Source: Meandrina meandrites
Taxonomy: Eukaryota > Cnidaria > Anthozoa > Scleractinia > Meandrinidae
Length of the DNA stretch: 64,000 nucleotides
Assembly (NCBI GenBank): GCA_963693305.1
Contig: OY855908.1
Location: forward strand, 31,367,805-31,431,804
Direction: 5' to 3'
Shown in pieces: positions 32,141 to 44,425 of the stretch. The notes beneath the pieces were generated by a model. That model was not told where the DNA came from. It made no database searches and saw only the letters and a program-made list of their open reading frames with translations. Made by a program: the position numbers and the translations under genes. Every line of letters begins with the position of its first letter. The first letter of the stretch is position 1.

Positions 32141-32986
32141 AATCACTAACTGGTATATCATTTTTTGCCATCATGAACTACACGAGAGCGACTGATTGAT
32201 ATCGGCAACCATCCGTAACACAGATTTACCTGCTATGTGTTAATGAAGGTTTATTTAGAATAGCTGGGACCTAGTGTAAGAATGGCTTAATGTCAAGTCC
32301 TGGAATCTTCCCCTGGTACCAGAGGTTCTCTGTTTTCTATTTCTCAATGAAAATCAAAAAGAGTCTAAACGCGAATCGCGGCGTCAGGTGATAATTCCAC
32401 TCTCTACCGGGACGAGTTTTTGCAAAGCTCGCTAGATCATTGCTCAGTGACTTTCATCAAAGCCTCCGCCAAAAGATATTGCTAGTTCCCTGCTAGTGGA
32501 TTCATGCTCACGTACTGTCTCCTGGAAGTTTCCTGGAATAGAAAAACGTTCTAATGTTCAGAAGAAAGCCTTGCTTGCAGTTAAGCGAAGTCGCACGAGT
32601 GGAGCATCCATAGCCATACAGATTGTAAACCCATGAAGCCGAGAAAATTTGGCAATTTATCGATATCAAGTTTTCTGTTATAATTTGATTCGCACTACGC
32701 CACGTCAGTAGAGCCTTTTAGCAAGAGGATCCAGCCGGGGTAAAACGCATTGCAAAGGCCACAGTACTTGAGAAAGGTTGTTTTGATTTGGAATTTAGTG
32801 TAGAATCCTTTAAATGTTTTAAGAATTTCCACAAAAGATATCTTTGATTCGGACGACCCCGGATTCGTGCCTAAAGTACACGGAAAATCCTTCAAGTTTG
32901 ACGGAAGAGTCGTTCCATATGATTTCATTAAGTATTTGTTGTTTGGTTTCTGGAATGTGTTGGTTAATAGTCTGCTTACAAGCCAA
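32141..32986. other. Intergenic, nothing recognised
   Basis: No supported gene or repeat. Confidence 0.4.
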
Positions 32987-33620
32987 GGGGCCCATCAGGC
33001 CGGAGGTTATCCCAGTTTCTGTAGCATGAAGCGACTAGGAGTATTTCTACTCCCCCCTGGATGGGATGCCAGTCCATCGCAGGGTTACCCCCAGCAGTAA
33101 ATTCGCCGGTACCCATTTATACACCTGGGTGGAGAGAGGCACTATGAGAGTTAAGTGTCTATGGAATGAAACTGATGAGAGATTTAAGATTCTAACTCCT
33201 TACTCGTTTAAAAGAGAATTATCCTTGCATTTCATTAATTTCTATTAAGTTTTCTAATAATTGCTATATTCTGGTATTTCTGGTATTTTTTTTCTACTAT
33301 TATCTTTTTTGTTGTACTTAAATGCTTAAGAATTTTTATTTGGTCTGTAATCTACTTCTTTAATTAAGTGTGTAAAATGTAAAATGCCTCTTTTCTGACC
33401 TTATATTTCCTTTCAATTAATAAATGTGATCATCCAACTAGTTTAGCTTTTTAGCTATTTTGGGTGTTCAAGTAGTAACTAGTAATTTTGCAGTTCAAAT
33501 AAACCTTGTTGTTGTTGTTGTCGTCTTGCCCAAGAACACAACGCGGTGCCCCGGCTAGGGCTCGAACCCGGACCGTTCAATCCGAAGTCCAGCGCACTAA
33601 CCATTAGGCCACCGCGCCTA
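32987..33620 (-). mobile_element. tRNA-derived SINE, copy 3, split by a LINE tail
   Basis: The SINE tail and body lie at 32987-33160 and its tRNA-like head (box A and B, minus strand) at 33526-33620. About 360 bp between them are foreign. In copies 1 and 2 the two parts are contiguous at gtcttgcccaag, so the break is an insertion. Confidence 0.85.
33161..33520 (+). mobile_element. LINE 3' end inserted in SINE copy 3
   Basis: It starts with a few RT-tail codons (LWNETDERFKILTPYSFKRE), then a 3' UTR with AATAAA-like signals, and ends in a (GTT)n tail at about 33507-33520. The GTT tail and the end of the coding sequence point to a CR1/L2-type LINE. Target duplication is short or absent (gtct). 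Confidence 0.7.
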
Positions 33621-33660
33621 CCACCAGATGCAGGCCCGTAGCCAGGATTTTGCATGGCCG

Positions 33661-34158
33661 GGGGGGGGGGGGGGGGGGGGCGTATGAGCGCCTCTGGCAC
33701 TTAATTCCGAGCGCCTCAGGCGCGATAGCGTAGGGGGGGGGGTGGGGATGCCCTCCCCCACATTAGCATTTTGTGCGTTTTGAAGACACTTCGTTACGAA
33801 AAATGGAGTTAAAAGTGAAGGACATTAAGTAGAATGTATCATTGAAATTAACCTACAATCACACAATTTCGTCCAAAATATACCACACAAATCTACAAAT
33901 GGTGGGGGGCGTATGGGGGGGGGGGGGGGGCGTATGAGCGCCTCTGGCACTTAATTCCGAGCGCCTCAGGCGCGATAGCGTAGGGGGGGGGGGGGTGGGG
34001 ATGCCCTCCCCCACATTAGCATTTTGTGCGTTTTGAAGACACTTCGTTACGAAAAATGGAGTTAAAAGTGAAGGACATTAAGTAGAATGTATCATTGAAA
34101 TTAACCTACAATCACACAATTTCGTCCAAAATATACCACACAAATCTACAAATGGTGG
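33661..34158. repeat. Tandem duplication of about 250 bp with poly-G
   Basis: Bases 33681-33906 and 33931-34158 are almost identical (cgtatgagcgcctctggcac through ctacaaatggtgg). Each copy is preceded by a long G run, and each contains another G run (near 33734 and 33984). The copies differ mainly in G-run length. No coding content is seen. Confidence 0.92.
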
Positions 34159-34345
34159 ACCTTCAACCCAAAGAACTATATTAAATGTAAATAGTCGAAG
34201 CACAGAAATACCAGTTTCTCTTTATTTATTTTGATAATTTGATATTTTTTCACAATAAGCCGACTCCCAAGGCTCGCACCCCCCTCCCTACGGGCCTGAC
34301 ATGTATAGAACGTCCTTGTAAAAGATAATAGCCAACCAGACTGGC

Positions 34346-34674
34346 CCGCTTTCTCATAGGAACACTCCAGCCCGGTTACCGGGACGAACATGTTTTGACT
34401 AATTAGTTTCGCTTTCTCAACAGTGCCGCCAAAATGCATAATTTACCATGATTTCCACCTCAAAAGTATTCGAATTAGCTTTATTAGCAAATTTACAAGA
34501 GTCGACAAAACTATGATAGTCGCGAACGATACAAGTTTATGTGGCGCAATTTTGGTTTTGTTTCTTGAATCTCATCCCGGTCACGGGGCTAATATTTCCC
34601 ATATGAACAGACGACAAAATTCATCCCGGTAACCGAGCCATCCCGGTTACCGGGCTATATGAAGAGGCCCTAGT
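34346..34674. mobile_element. MITE with CCCGGTTACCGGG ends
   Basis: AGCCCGGTTACCGGGACGAA on the left faces CATCCCGGTTACCGGGCT at the right, and related palindromic units lie inside (34576-34640). The outer flanks also match weakly (ggcccgctttctcata and tatgaagaggccc). No target duplication is defined. Confidence 0.65.
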
Positions 34675-35353
34675 TACTGGAGATCCCGTATACGCTAAGA
34701 AATAAAGAGGTGCTCCGCTTTTAGGCGTGGCTAAATCTATATATTAAAAGTAGCAGTGGGAAACCAACTTACGATGTAATTGCTATTGTTTTTGTTATTA
34801 TTATTTATTATCTTCACCGTTGGAGTAGTATAGACTGTTGGAAAACTAAAAAGGGAAAGTAAAGTTCAATTTTTCGTCCACCAACTTTCAAGCACTTGTT
34901 ATTGTTATTCTATTATCTTTGTTGAGGTAGTGAACTTTAGAAAAACTTTAAAACAACAACAACAAAAAATGGCTCTTCGAACGCGCGACATTTTACCCGC
35001 GACACGCGCCGATTAGACTATCTCTGCAGAATCTCGGAACAAATTTACCTAAGACCGGTCCCCTTGTGAATTATAAGAAAAACAAATGCGGAGCTGGTTG
35101 AAAAATGGAGAACAGTCCAGTTTGAAACTTAAACGGTCCCAGAGTTGGACCTGCCTGTGTGGAACTGAAAAGATTCTACTGTTAATATTTTTCAAGCAAC
35201 ATCTGCTTCTTAGAAACTAGAAAAATAAACGGACTACGGTCATATGTAATCATTAGGGGGTAATTGTGAAGAGAGCCTAAGGTAAATCTTTCAACCGGAA
35301 GGCTAAAAAATCTTTTTTGATCCTCCTAAGAATTAATCGAAAATCAAAGAATT
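34675..35353. other. Downstream flank of gene copy B
   Basis: No gene is seen. The last 70 bases resemble the flank of copy A near 910-983, so they are probably part of the 3' UTR. The remainder is AT-rich. Confidence 0.45.
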
Positions 35354-37131
35354 TCACCCAAAAACATGTACACAGTGTTTTCCAACATCAGTAATTAACA
35401 GTTGCCCAGTGGTTGAAACAGCAACAGCCCAAGGCTGTTCGAGTTCTCTTCCCGGTGATCCCGTTATCGAATGAAGAAATTTTCCATCCAGTGTAAAAAC
35501 TTGAACCCTGCTATTTTTACTGTCACAGACGATCAAGTTGTTAAACTTGTCAACTGCGAGTCCAGTAGGAGTGCGTAACGTACCAGAACCCTCTCCACCA
35601 ATATCATATCGATATACTCCTTTACTGTCAAATACTTTGACGCAGTTAGCACTGTCATAGGAGACATAGAACATGTCTTGATGATATAAAGCTATCCACG
35701 GCAATGCATCACAGGCTGGTGCACGGAACGACTGAAGTAGTTCTGTACCGTCAGGGAAGAGGACTTTGACTGTGTTATCACCAAAGTCACACAACACCAT
35801 GCAGCCATCACCAGCAAATGTGATACTTAATGGCATCATCAAGTTTTTGTTGGAAATGTTTGCAATAAGCTGGCCACTTTCAGTAAAACAAAATACATGA
35901 CAACGATCATCAATGACAGTGACGTCACCAGACGCATTGAATGCTACTGAAATGGGACAAGTTATTTTCTCAGAAGCAGGCCCCTTCTGGCCATACTCTG
36001 TCAGGTAAACTCCATCTGAACTGAAAAGTTGTATCCTATCATTATTATAATCAGCTACTGCAATGTTCCCTGTCTTGTCACTTATTGCAATACCAGAGGG
36101 CTTAACAAATTTTCCTCGTGCTTTTCCACGTGACCCAAATGAAGCTACAGCTTGGTATTGATGTGGAATGACGTGAACACTCCATGGACTACTAGTCAGC
36201 GGTTGACCATTTACTTCAATCACCACTTCATGATGTCCATGGCAATCCGGTGTGAAGGTGACGCTATATTCACCATCTCCGTTGTCCACAGTTTTCGTGT
36301 CGAGAATATCTTCTGATGGACTGTTAACGTTCACATCGATGTCATCGATTTCGTTGTAACACCGTTTCCCCTCTGAATCTTTTGTGGTGATTGTAAAGCT
36401 AGCTTCTCTTCCAACTTCCGCTACTTTTAAACCCTTCCCTTCAGCCACTGAATGCAAAGGATCGGTAGTACTAACAAAAACTTCACCCAGAATGGCGCGT
36501 CTTACATCTTCGACATCTCTGTCATTTGTCTTGTAAAGAAGATGCAATGGTTTATAAATGTTCATTTTTGTTGCCTTGAGGATACCTTTACACCTTTCAA
36601 TGACACGCTCTTGCGATTCCAGAATTTCCACGCTATTGTTTCTTTTTAAGATTGCCTCGCAATATTCTACAGACGTTTTTAGTTGCGTAGCAGATATCTG
36701 AAAGTGCTCTAATTGTGTCGCATGATCTCTCTGTTGTTGTTCTTCAATAACGTCTAGCTTGGTGTCAGTGGCTATCTCGTGTTCCTTTAAAACTCGAATG
36801 AGTTCTTCAACAGTTGTCAGTACATTGTTTCGAGCCGCGACAATTTTCTCTCTGCTCTTCCTCAACAATTCTGTAGTTTTCTCCATTTGGGTGTCATGAT
36901 CAATAATTTCCAACTTCATTTTCTTTACAAGCTCCTCCATCTTTAGTTTTTGTTCTTCCGCTGCTTGCTCGATATCCACCTTGGTGTGATGAGTGTGACG
37001 TGTTTGTCCACACTTGTCACAAATGCAAACTTTGCAGTTCTGACAATAATAATCAAGTCGCTCATTGTCGTGCTGTTTATCTCGGCACATGTTAGAAGTC
37101 TCCACCAACTCTTCCAGTTTCAAGCATTTAC
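35354..37131 (-). CDS. Gene B last coding exon: B-box, coiled coil, filamin, NHL
   Basis: This is a close paralog of 984-2758, one codon longer, with the same order: B-box (CQNCKVCICDKCGQTRHTHH), coiled coil, filamin repeat (EVGREASFTITTKDSEGK to SSPWSVHV), and NHL repeats ending KHCVHVFG. It is uninterrupted. Divergence from copy A is concentrated in the NHL loops and parts of the filamin repeat, while the B-box and coiled coil are almost unchanged. The acceptor (AG at 37133-37132, preceded by a pyrimidine-rich tract) gives the same phase-1 start. The upstream HEPN exon is 21.7 kb away and has a stop codon. The exon may now be silent or use another 5' exon; sequence alone cannot tell. Confidence 0.85.
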
Positions 37132-38189
37132 CTAATCAAACACAAAAATACATTACGTTAAACAAAAGGTATGCTAGTAGACCCACTCTCTTTCTGCTCC
37201 AGCCCTCACCTCATCTACTTTTTGACCAGTCCCTAGATTTCGATCAACATCTTTCTTTTCCATATGATTGCTTCGCACCTTGTAACCCAGTTTTTCAAGA
37301 GCGCTGAAAAGCTTAATTCGGCTAGATGACAAACGACTGCTTGTGCAACGACGCAAGAACAAGCACAAGCACAAAGATTAACACACATTTTAATACGTAT
37401 TCCACCCACAACGCTATTTGCGCATGCGTTTGAACGAGAATGCCCTGACACCTTGACCTCCAAGAAGCTACCATAAACAACAGGTACCCAGAGGAAGCAA
37501 GATAAATAGAAGCATCCCGGCAGTATGAAGGAAGATGGTATTGGGAAAAATGCCGCTTTCTGTGTCCTTTAAATTGGATCAAACTACGCTAACAACTAGG
37601 AGTAATCATAGATTATGCAGTGCGTTCGCCATGCTTGCCATTGAAGAACACGCCACCACAAGATTAGGATGCGTATTGCTACCGTTGAGCGCAAGAATTG
37701 TTTACAGCCTATCGTTATCCGCTTAATAGAATTCTTTTTGCGCGCCTGTCTTTGCGGCTAATGTCATTGTTGACGTTGATGTAACGCAATTAATTGCCTT
37801 CTAATGTCTTCTGGCATGAGATCGAGGCCATCCTGCCACATACCGACATACATACCGACATAGAACGACTTTCGCTTGCGCGTTCACAGGACAACCACGG
37901 GACCACAGGTCACCACAAGATTAGGATGCGTTCTCCTATCGTCGAACGCAATTAAACTGATGTGGTGAGTCAGAGAGTGTTGCCCCAAAATTATTAAATT
38001 TCCTCAATTCCTAATTTCGCTTGCAACTATGGTTAAACTTGGTAAAACAGAGCGATTTCCTTACTATGCTGGCTTTTATACTTGCCCTGGTTGCGTCCTA
38101 CGCTTAAATTAACTTGTTTAGAGAAGCATGTCTTGCTGGCCGGTCTGAAACACAATGTGAGTGGGCACGCTCACCCTGTGCATTAGGAG
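37132..38189 (-). other. Gene B intron 2, 3' part
   Basis: This is the remnant of the original intron on this side of the DNA transposon. A direct repeat of about 25 bases (accacaagattaggatgcg) occurs at 37659 and 37910. No coding sequence is supported. Together with 58714-58838 the pre-insertion intron would have been about 1.2 kb. Confidence 0.6.
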
Positions 38190-39157
38190 GCCGTCTCTCT
38201 TAAAAGCTACCATTGATTCTCGTTCGAAAATTCGATTTTTCTCATTTGCTGGGATTTTGAAGCCCTTACCTATTTAATCACTAAAATAAATTTTATTTGA
38301 TTCAAAATCCTAATTTGAATTTTTTAGGATCGATCGAAGTTTGGTCGGAACGACACTAATGACGCACCTCCCAAAACTGTTAAAATAACACATATTGAAG
38401 TCGCTCTGAAAAAATAGCCATTCGCTTAAAAGACCCAATTCTTTTTTCAAGCTATAGACTTATCACAGCTGTTTGTTTAGTGATGTTCCAGTTATAATTA
38501 ATTCTTGTAACTTTTTCTGTTAAATGGAGAATTTCGACCCCCCTAATCCAGCTTTGAACGAAACAAGAATATAGCTCAACTTTGAAGACACATTTTAAAA
38601 ATGTGGCACCTGCTTGAGACTGCTTATTTGCATGAACAGAAACAAGAAATGACCCTCGATAAAAAACAAAAATAAAATTTGTCAGCACGCCAGGTTTGCA
38701 AAGCTGACAATCGCTTAAAACTCGGGAAATTTAGAAAACATTCAAGTAACGAACACACTCGCCTTTACAATGTGTTCGAATAAATTCACTGTCTATAATT
38801 TCTTACCTGACTTTAAGATGTAAGTTTTCGCCTTTGAAGTAGCCTCTGAATCCTAAAAACTGAACATCACAACTAGTAGCTTTTTCCTGCAGCTCTGGGT
38901 TTATATGCAAAGTATAGATTTTATGTTCCTCATCAGCAAACTATCGAGCGTGACGGTCACATCACAACACTGCAACGTCTTTGTTCTCTGTACTGCTGAC
39001 AATGATGTTGCTCGAGGCCGCTTACAGTTCCCTTGAAAAGTTCATAGATGCATTTAAGCGCTACTGTTACAACAAATCAAATTGTAGACCGCGGGAGATC
39101 CAACGAAAGAATCGGAAGAATGATAACTAAGAATGCGGCGGCCATCTTGTGTTTACA
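38190..39157 (+). repeat. Left terminal inverted repeat
   Basis: About 968 bp, the reverse complement of 57273-58713 apart from the inserted MITE and scattered changes. It includes a frame that gives almost the same 78-residue chance peptide in both arms, which shows the similarity but is not a gene. Confidence 0.85.
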
Positions 39158-39209
39158 ACACGTGATTTTGTTTCCAGTTTCCTTGTGAGATGAAACCAAC
39201 AAGCTCGCA

Positions 39210-39497
39210 ATGGAGGCGAAATGTTCGTTCTCGGAGTTGCGAAAATCTAGTTGCGGTGACTTCCGTGGTTGTGAATTTGTCGTGCGAAGATTAGTGGAAT
39301 GCAAAGATGACATAACTAGTCACTTGCAAAGTTGCCATCTTTCCAAACTCATTGGAAATGTCGAAGAAGACGATCTCATACTTATGAGGGCCGCCTGGAA
39401 ATTCGATTTGCCAACACATCACCTTGAGTGCATGTGGATTTCCCAGGATTTTTTATGGTCAGGATTTTTTATGGTGTGGTGCGCTAGAGCGGAGTAG
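39210..39497 (+). CDS. Possible first exon of the transposase
   Basis: An ATG-initiated frame just inside the left terminal repeat reads MEAKCSFSELRKSSCGDFRG, with a Cys/His-containing segment (CKDDITSHLQSCHLSKL). Its position and strand fit a 5' exon of the downstream transposase, which begins at a splice acceptor with no ATG of its own near it. The donor is not clear and the last 15 codons look non-coding. A lone small gene or a chance frame cannot be excluded. Confidence 0.4.
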   Translation: MEAKCSFSELRKSSCGDFRGCEFVVRRLVECKDDITSHLQSCHLSKLIGNVEEDDLILMRAAWKFDLPTHHLECMWISQDFLWSGFFMVWCARAE

Positions 39498-40177
39498 ATG
39501 CAAAGTCGTGAACGGCTCAGACGCGAGCTTAAATGGGAGTTCGGGGGTATCCCCCGACAGACAATTTTGAAAGCCTCTATTCTCCGAGATAGAATTTAGT
39601 CAGTTTTGAAGGCAGGTTGATATGAAACCAGAACCAAATCATTACATTCAGATTATAGGGTTGGATGTACCTGATAAGTGTACAGACTAATGCTTAGAAC
39701 GTCCGATTGTCCAACTATATTTGGCTGATATTTTTCTGTTTATTTACCCAGCAATTTGTACCTCCTGTCTGAAGAAACAAAAAAAGAAGTCTGAGGAACA
39801 TTTCAGTTTGATGGAATCGGAATGCTGTAAAAAAGGGAACGAAACAGAAAAAAAGCAGGGTTTGAGGTTTGCAGACGAATAATGGATGCTGTTATGTTGC
39901 ATATTTTAATGAAGAAACATTGTAATATATAAAAAATACCCAGAAAGAAAAACTAATCCCAGAAACGAAATTTTGCACATTTCAGGAGCATACTTTGCTA
40001 GGCTCGTATTTTTAATAATACATTGAATGATCATTATCTATATCAAATTGGAATATTTGCATTTTATGAAGGACAGCAAATCTAAATGAAAGTAAAAAAT
40101 ACGATATGAATTGTTCACTCAGTCGAAGGATGCAAATACATTGATTTTTTTTATTATTGTTGTCACGGTTTTTACAG

Positions 40178-41371
40178 ACTCGCCAAACAAAGGGCAGCAA
40201 AAAACCTAGACTAGAAACCACAACACGTTTGGAATGTACCCCGGTGACGTCTAGATTACTACAATCTGAGATTGAAAAAGAGGCGGAGTGGACTCCCGGG
40301 CAATGGACTGAAGAGGAGAATGAAGACTCCCAAGAAGAGGAAGAAAGCAGAGAAAAAGCAGAGTCTTTGATGTCCTCGTATAATGAAGCAATTGCCACTT
40401 TATCAGAGAAAACAAAGGTCGGCAAAGTTAGTCCTTTGACGTTTCAGCTAAAATCTACTTGGGATGAGGCGACAGAGGCTGAAAAGGAAATATGTATTGA
40501 AAAAGCAATGGAAGGATGCAGCATTGTATGTGAAATAATAGCACCAAATGCTGGAGAAAAGCTTTTGCAATCGTGTGTCCAGTCAACAAATGTAGAAACC
40601 GAACATGTTTCCGGTGACTTGGTGGCTCTTATGCAAGCATACAAAAATGCACCAACAAAAAACCTAAAGAGACAAATTCTTAGTATTTACGCTTACCGTT
40701 ATCCAATGAATAAACTGCAAAAATTGCATGAACCTTACGAAAGCATAACTACTTGGCAAATAAAGAAAGCAAGAGCTCATGCTCGAGAATGTGGACCTGG
40801 TTTATCCGTTGAGAAGCCGTCACCTCATCGTGTTCGACTGGATACAACTTTAGTAGACCATTTTGTTGATTTTATAAATCGACCGTACTTCTACCAAGAC
40901 GTTGCGTTTGGAACTCGAAAACTGAAGTTGGACAACGGTGAAGAAGTGACCATGCCAAATGTGGTTCGAACAGTTACTCGTTCAACTATGATAAGTCAGT
41001 ATCTAATGTTTTGTGAAGAAGAAATGGTAGTGCCGCTTAGCCGTGCGACGTTGTTTCGGATCCTTGAAGTACGGGAAGCCTCCCAACAGAGGTCGTTATG
41101 TGGTCTTGACAATACTGCAGCTGAAGGATCGGCTGGTTTTGAAAGAATTTGCAGGATAGTTGAGGATCTTCAACAAATGGGCGAAGAAAAGAGTTGGGCA
41201 GAAGAAATGAAGAAATCTATCCAAGATGGTAAACGCTACTTCAAAACCGAATACCGCAATCATTGTCAGCAAGATGACAGTGGATGTCCTGATCACTGTC
41301 CGATGTTCGCACTTAGTGATGCCAATGATTCAGACCTAAAAGAACAATGTGCACATAAACATTCAACTTCC
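40178..41371 (+). pseudogene. Transposase, N-terminal half (split by Gypsy 2)
   Basis: It starts after an acceptor (cacggtttttacag) and runs open to the Gypsy 2 insertion at 41371. The start is acidic (EEENEDSQEEEESREKAESL). The middle is helical, with a putative DNA-binding stretch (TTWQIKKARAHARECGPGL). A Cys/His cluster (NHCQQDDSGCPDHCPMFALS and CAHKHSTSC) follows near the break. The frame continues at 54870 after the LTR element. I do not recognise a named transposase superfamily. The stretch resembles an unnamed family of large proteins seen in many cnidarian and fish genomes, but that comparison is from memory. Confidence 0.65.
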
Positions 41372-41495
41372 TGTTATGATAAGTTGGTACCCTGTGTAGT
41401 TGTGTTATCACGTGATCTGAAGTAAAGATGTTCAGTAAAATCACTTGAGAATAAAAACTCAGAAGATACAGACGTGTACTTCTTTACTCATGACA
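41372..41495 (+). repeat. Gypsy 2 5' LTR
   Basis: 124 bp, TG...CA. It differs from the 3' copy only near the end (catgaca against cataaca). It is followed immediately by the primer-binding site. Confidence 0.92.
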
Positions 41496-41544
41496 TGGTA
41501 CCAGGATCTCTTCAATAGTAAGCTTACTGACTCCGAACTGTGAC

Positions 41545-42564
41545 ATGGAACGCATTAAACCTCCCTCGGAATTGGATATTGATAGTCTGAACCTCGCAGA
41601 AGAGTGGAATGAATGGAAAGAAGCGTGGGAATTGTATCGGGTATCGAGCGGCCTACACGGAAAGGACGATGCCGTACAAATAGCAACCATCCAAAGTGTT
41701 CTCGGCAACAAAGCAAGACGAGTGCTCAAAACCCTACCGGGCATTTCCGGAGATATCACAGAAAGAACCGTTGCAGGCATTTTAACAGCGCTCGAAACGT
41801 ATTGTGTACCACGGAAAAACACAATTTACGAACGATACCGTTTTAGAACGACAGTACAAGAAGGTCGCTCAATCGACGTATTTGTCACAGATCTTAGACG
41901 AAGAGCGGATTACTGCGATTTCGGGGCGATTAAGGAATCCCTGATAAGAGACCAAATTGTCGTTGGAATAAGCGATCCAAAGCTCCGAGAGCGACTACTA
42001 CGAGAAACGGATTTGACACTCGAGAAAGCCGTAAAATTATGCAGAATCACGGAACAATCCAAAGAACAATCCAAGATCTTCAGCTCCCCACCTACCGAAG
42101 AGGGCAGCATTGATACCGTAGAGAAAATACAGCCGCCGGTCGATACCGGAAAATCCAAACAGGAAGACTCAAAGAAAATACTCAAATGCAAATTCTGCGC
42201 CATGTCTCACAACAGAGGAAATTGTCCCGCCTATGGCGCCACGTGTCTCAAATGCAACGGGCGAAACCACTATGCTCGATGCTGTCTCAAACCGAAGAAT
42301 GACACGGAAGAAAGAAGAGTTCGTCACGTACAAATTGAACTGAGTGAAGACAAAGAACCAATGGAGGGGCTGTACATCGAGGAAATTCAAGGTAGCACTA
42401 GAAGGAACATTCAGTCAGACTTATTAGTTAATAATGTTCCTGTAACTTTCAAACTCGATACGGGTGCAGAATGTAATGTAATGTCCATGCGTTTGGCAAA
42501 TGAGTTAAATGCTCGTAAAGAGCCAACAAACATGTTACTCAAATCATTTGGGGGCACCAATTAG
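41545..42564 (+). CDS. Gypsy 2 gag and start of protease
   Basis: The frame of 339 codons starts at an ATG about 50 bp after the LTR. It encodes a capsid (WNEWKEAWELYRVSSG, SLIRDQIVVGI), a zinc-knuckle pair (CKFCAMSHNRGNCP and CLKCNGRNHYARCC) and the start of an aspartic protease with the DTGA signature (FKLDTGAECNVMS). It stops just after KSFGGTN. The protease continues in another frame from about 42570, so a frameshift of one base lies near 42562. This may be a mutation or, less likely, a programmed shift. Confidence 0.88.
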   Translation: MERIKPPSELDIDSLNLAEEWNEWKEAWELYRVSSGLHGKDDAVQIATIQSVLGNKARRVLKTLPGISGDITERTVAGILTALETYCVPRKNTIYERYRFRTTVQEGRSIDVFVTDLRRRADYCDFGAIKESLIRDQIVVGISDPKLRERLLRETDLTLEKAVKLCRITEQSKEQSKIFSSPPTEEGSIDTVEKIQPPVDTGKSKQEDSKKILKCKFCAMSHNRGNCPAYGATCLKCNGRNHYARCCLKPKNDTEERRVRHVQIELSEDKEPMEGLYIEEIQGSTRRNIQSDLLVNNVPVTFKLDTGAECNVMSMRLANELNARKEPTNMLLKSFGGTN

Positions 42565-42569
42565 ATACA

Positions 42570-44138
42570 GTGGGCAAATGTTTTCTGGATACTAAAGTAA
42601 ATCAGAGTAAGGGTACAACTTCTTTGGAGTATTATGTCCTTCGGAATGATGTGAAACCTCTCCTGGGTTTAGACTCCTGCTTAGAGCTGGAGTTAATCAG
42701 CCTAAATAACAAAGTAGAACAAATAGGTCACAGCGTTGATGAAGTCCAAGCAAAACCTGGCCTTCTGGATGAATTTCAGGATGTTTTTATAGGTTTAGGA
42801 TGTGTTGAGGGTGAATATAACATTAAGTTGAAGGCTAATAGTCGTCCCTCCATTCAACCACAAAGGAATATTCCCCTAAGATTGTTGGACAAACTCAAAC
42901 TAACTTTAGAAGATCTTGAAAGTAATGATATTATTGCTAAAGTGGAAGAACCCGTTGAATGGGTCAGTAATTTAGTAATTGTTGAAAAACCAAACAATTC
43001 GCTGAGGTTGTGTTTAGACCCACCAGATCTAAACGAAGCAATTGAACGGGAAGATTTCAAACCTCCAAGCTTTGAAAAAATTTCAAACACGTTGAACGGT
43101 TGTAAAGTTTTCTCAGTTGTTGACATGTCAAATTGTTACTGGCACCAAAAGCTCACAGAAAAATCTTCATTTTTATGTGTGTTCAACTCGCCTTTTGGGC
43201 GATACCGGTTTAAGAGAATGCCATTTGGTATTTCATGTGCAAGTGAAGTGGCCCAGAAAATGGTTGAGAAACATTTTGGTGATATTTCAGGTGCATTACC
43301 TATTTTTGATGATATTATCATTGGAGGTAAGGATGAACAAGAACACGATTTGATCCTACGCAAGGTTCTGACCAGAGCACGAGAGCGCCACATTAAATTC
43401 AACCGTGACAAAATTCAATTTCGTGTTAGCCAAGTCAAGTACATGGGTAAAGTGGTGAGTGAGTCAGGATTTTCACCAGACCCAGAAAAAATTTCTGCTA
43501 TTCACAACATGCCCACCCCATCTTGCAAACAAGACCTGCAAAGGTTACTGGGCATGATCAACTATCTCGCTAAGTATATCCCAAATATGTCGGAATTAAC
43601 TGCACCGCTGCGATCCTTGCTTAAAAGTGATGTACCATGGGCTTGGTTTCCAGAGCACGATACTGCGCTTACAAAACTCAAATCAGTCTTGAGTAGTGCT
43701 CCGGTTCTACGATTCTATGACACGAGTTTACCAACCACAATCCAAGTTGATGCCAGTAAAAGTGGCTTAGGGGCATGTCTGTTGCAACAGAACCAACCAG
43801 TCGCATATGCTTCACGTGCTATGTCCAATTCAGAGACAAACTATGCTCAAATAGAAAAGGAGCTTCTAGCAATTGTTTTTGGGTGTGAGAGATTTAATAT
43901 GTACACATATGGAGCAGAGATTGAAGTGCTCACAGATCATAAACCCCTGGAGAGCATTTTCAAAAAAACCCTTTTCAAAGTGCCTCCTCGATTGCAGAGA
44001 ATGAGACTTCGTTTGCAAAAGTATAATCTCAAAGTCAGATTCGTTCCAGGGAAGTTTCTGTACATTGCTGATACCCTCTCCAGGGCATTTGATCAGTCCA
44101 ATGCTCCTATTGACAGTGATATGCATCATGACATGGAG
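42570..44138 (+). pseudogene. Gypsy 2 pol: protease end, RT and RNase H
   Basis: The frame contains the protease end (VKPLLGLDSCLELEL), then RT: NSLRLCLDPPDLNEAI, VFSVVDMSNCYWHQKL (first catalytic Asp), MPFGISCASEVAQKMV and IFDDIIIGG (catalytic DD). The thumb (LLGMINYLAKYIPN) and RNase H (IQVDASKSGLGACLL, EKELLAIVFG, VLTDHKPLES) follow. It is cut at 44138 by the BEL/Pao LTR; the codons after HHDMEC belong to that LTR. The catalytic motifs look intact. Confidence 0.9.
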
Positions 44139-44386
44139 TGTAACAAACTTCGAGATTGTTTTTGTAATGATTGTCGTTTAATCTAAAATTCGTCCCTATT
44201 TACAACATGTACTTCGTAAAAGAAGCTCGATTTCGTGTACTCGTATATCTCGTATTCGATTCGCAACGGGACTGATCAAAGTCTAAGTTACAATCCATTA
44301 TATTCGTGTGATCACGTGTTATATCTATACAAACAAAACAAGTTCTTGCGCAATAAAGAAAAAGGAGTTCGTGAATGTTCCTTACA
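44139..44386 (-). repeat. BEL/Pao 3' LTR
   Basis: 248 bp, identical by eye to 53040-53287. The polypurine tract (minus-strand ctaggggag, 44387-44395) precedes it. Confidence 0.92.
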
Positions 44387-44425
44387 CTCCCCTAGTTATC
44401 TCGTGAAGGCGAATAACTAACTTAT

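Noticed and set aside
38452..38688. 78-codon frame almost identical to the one at 58218-58454
   Set aside because: Both lie in the two arms of the same terminal inverted repeat. The similarity reflects DNA homology, and no start context or domain supports a protein.
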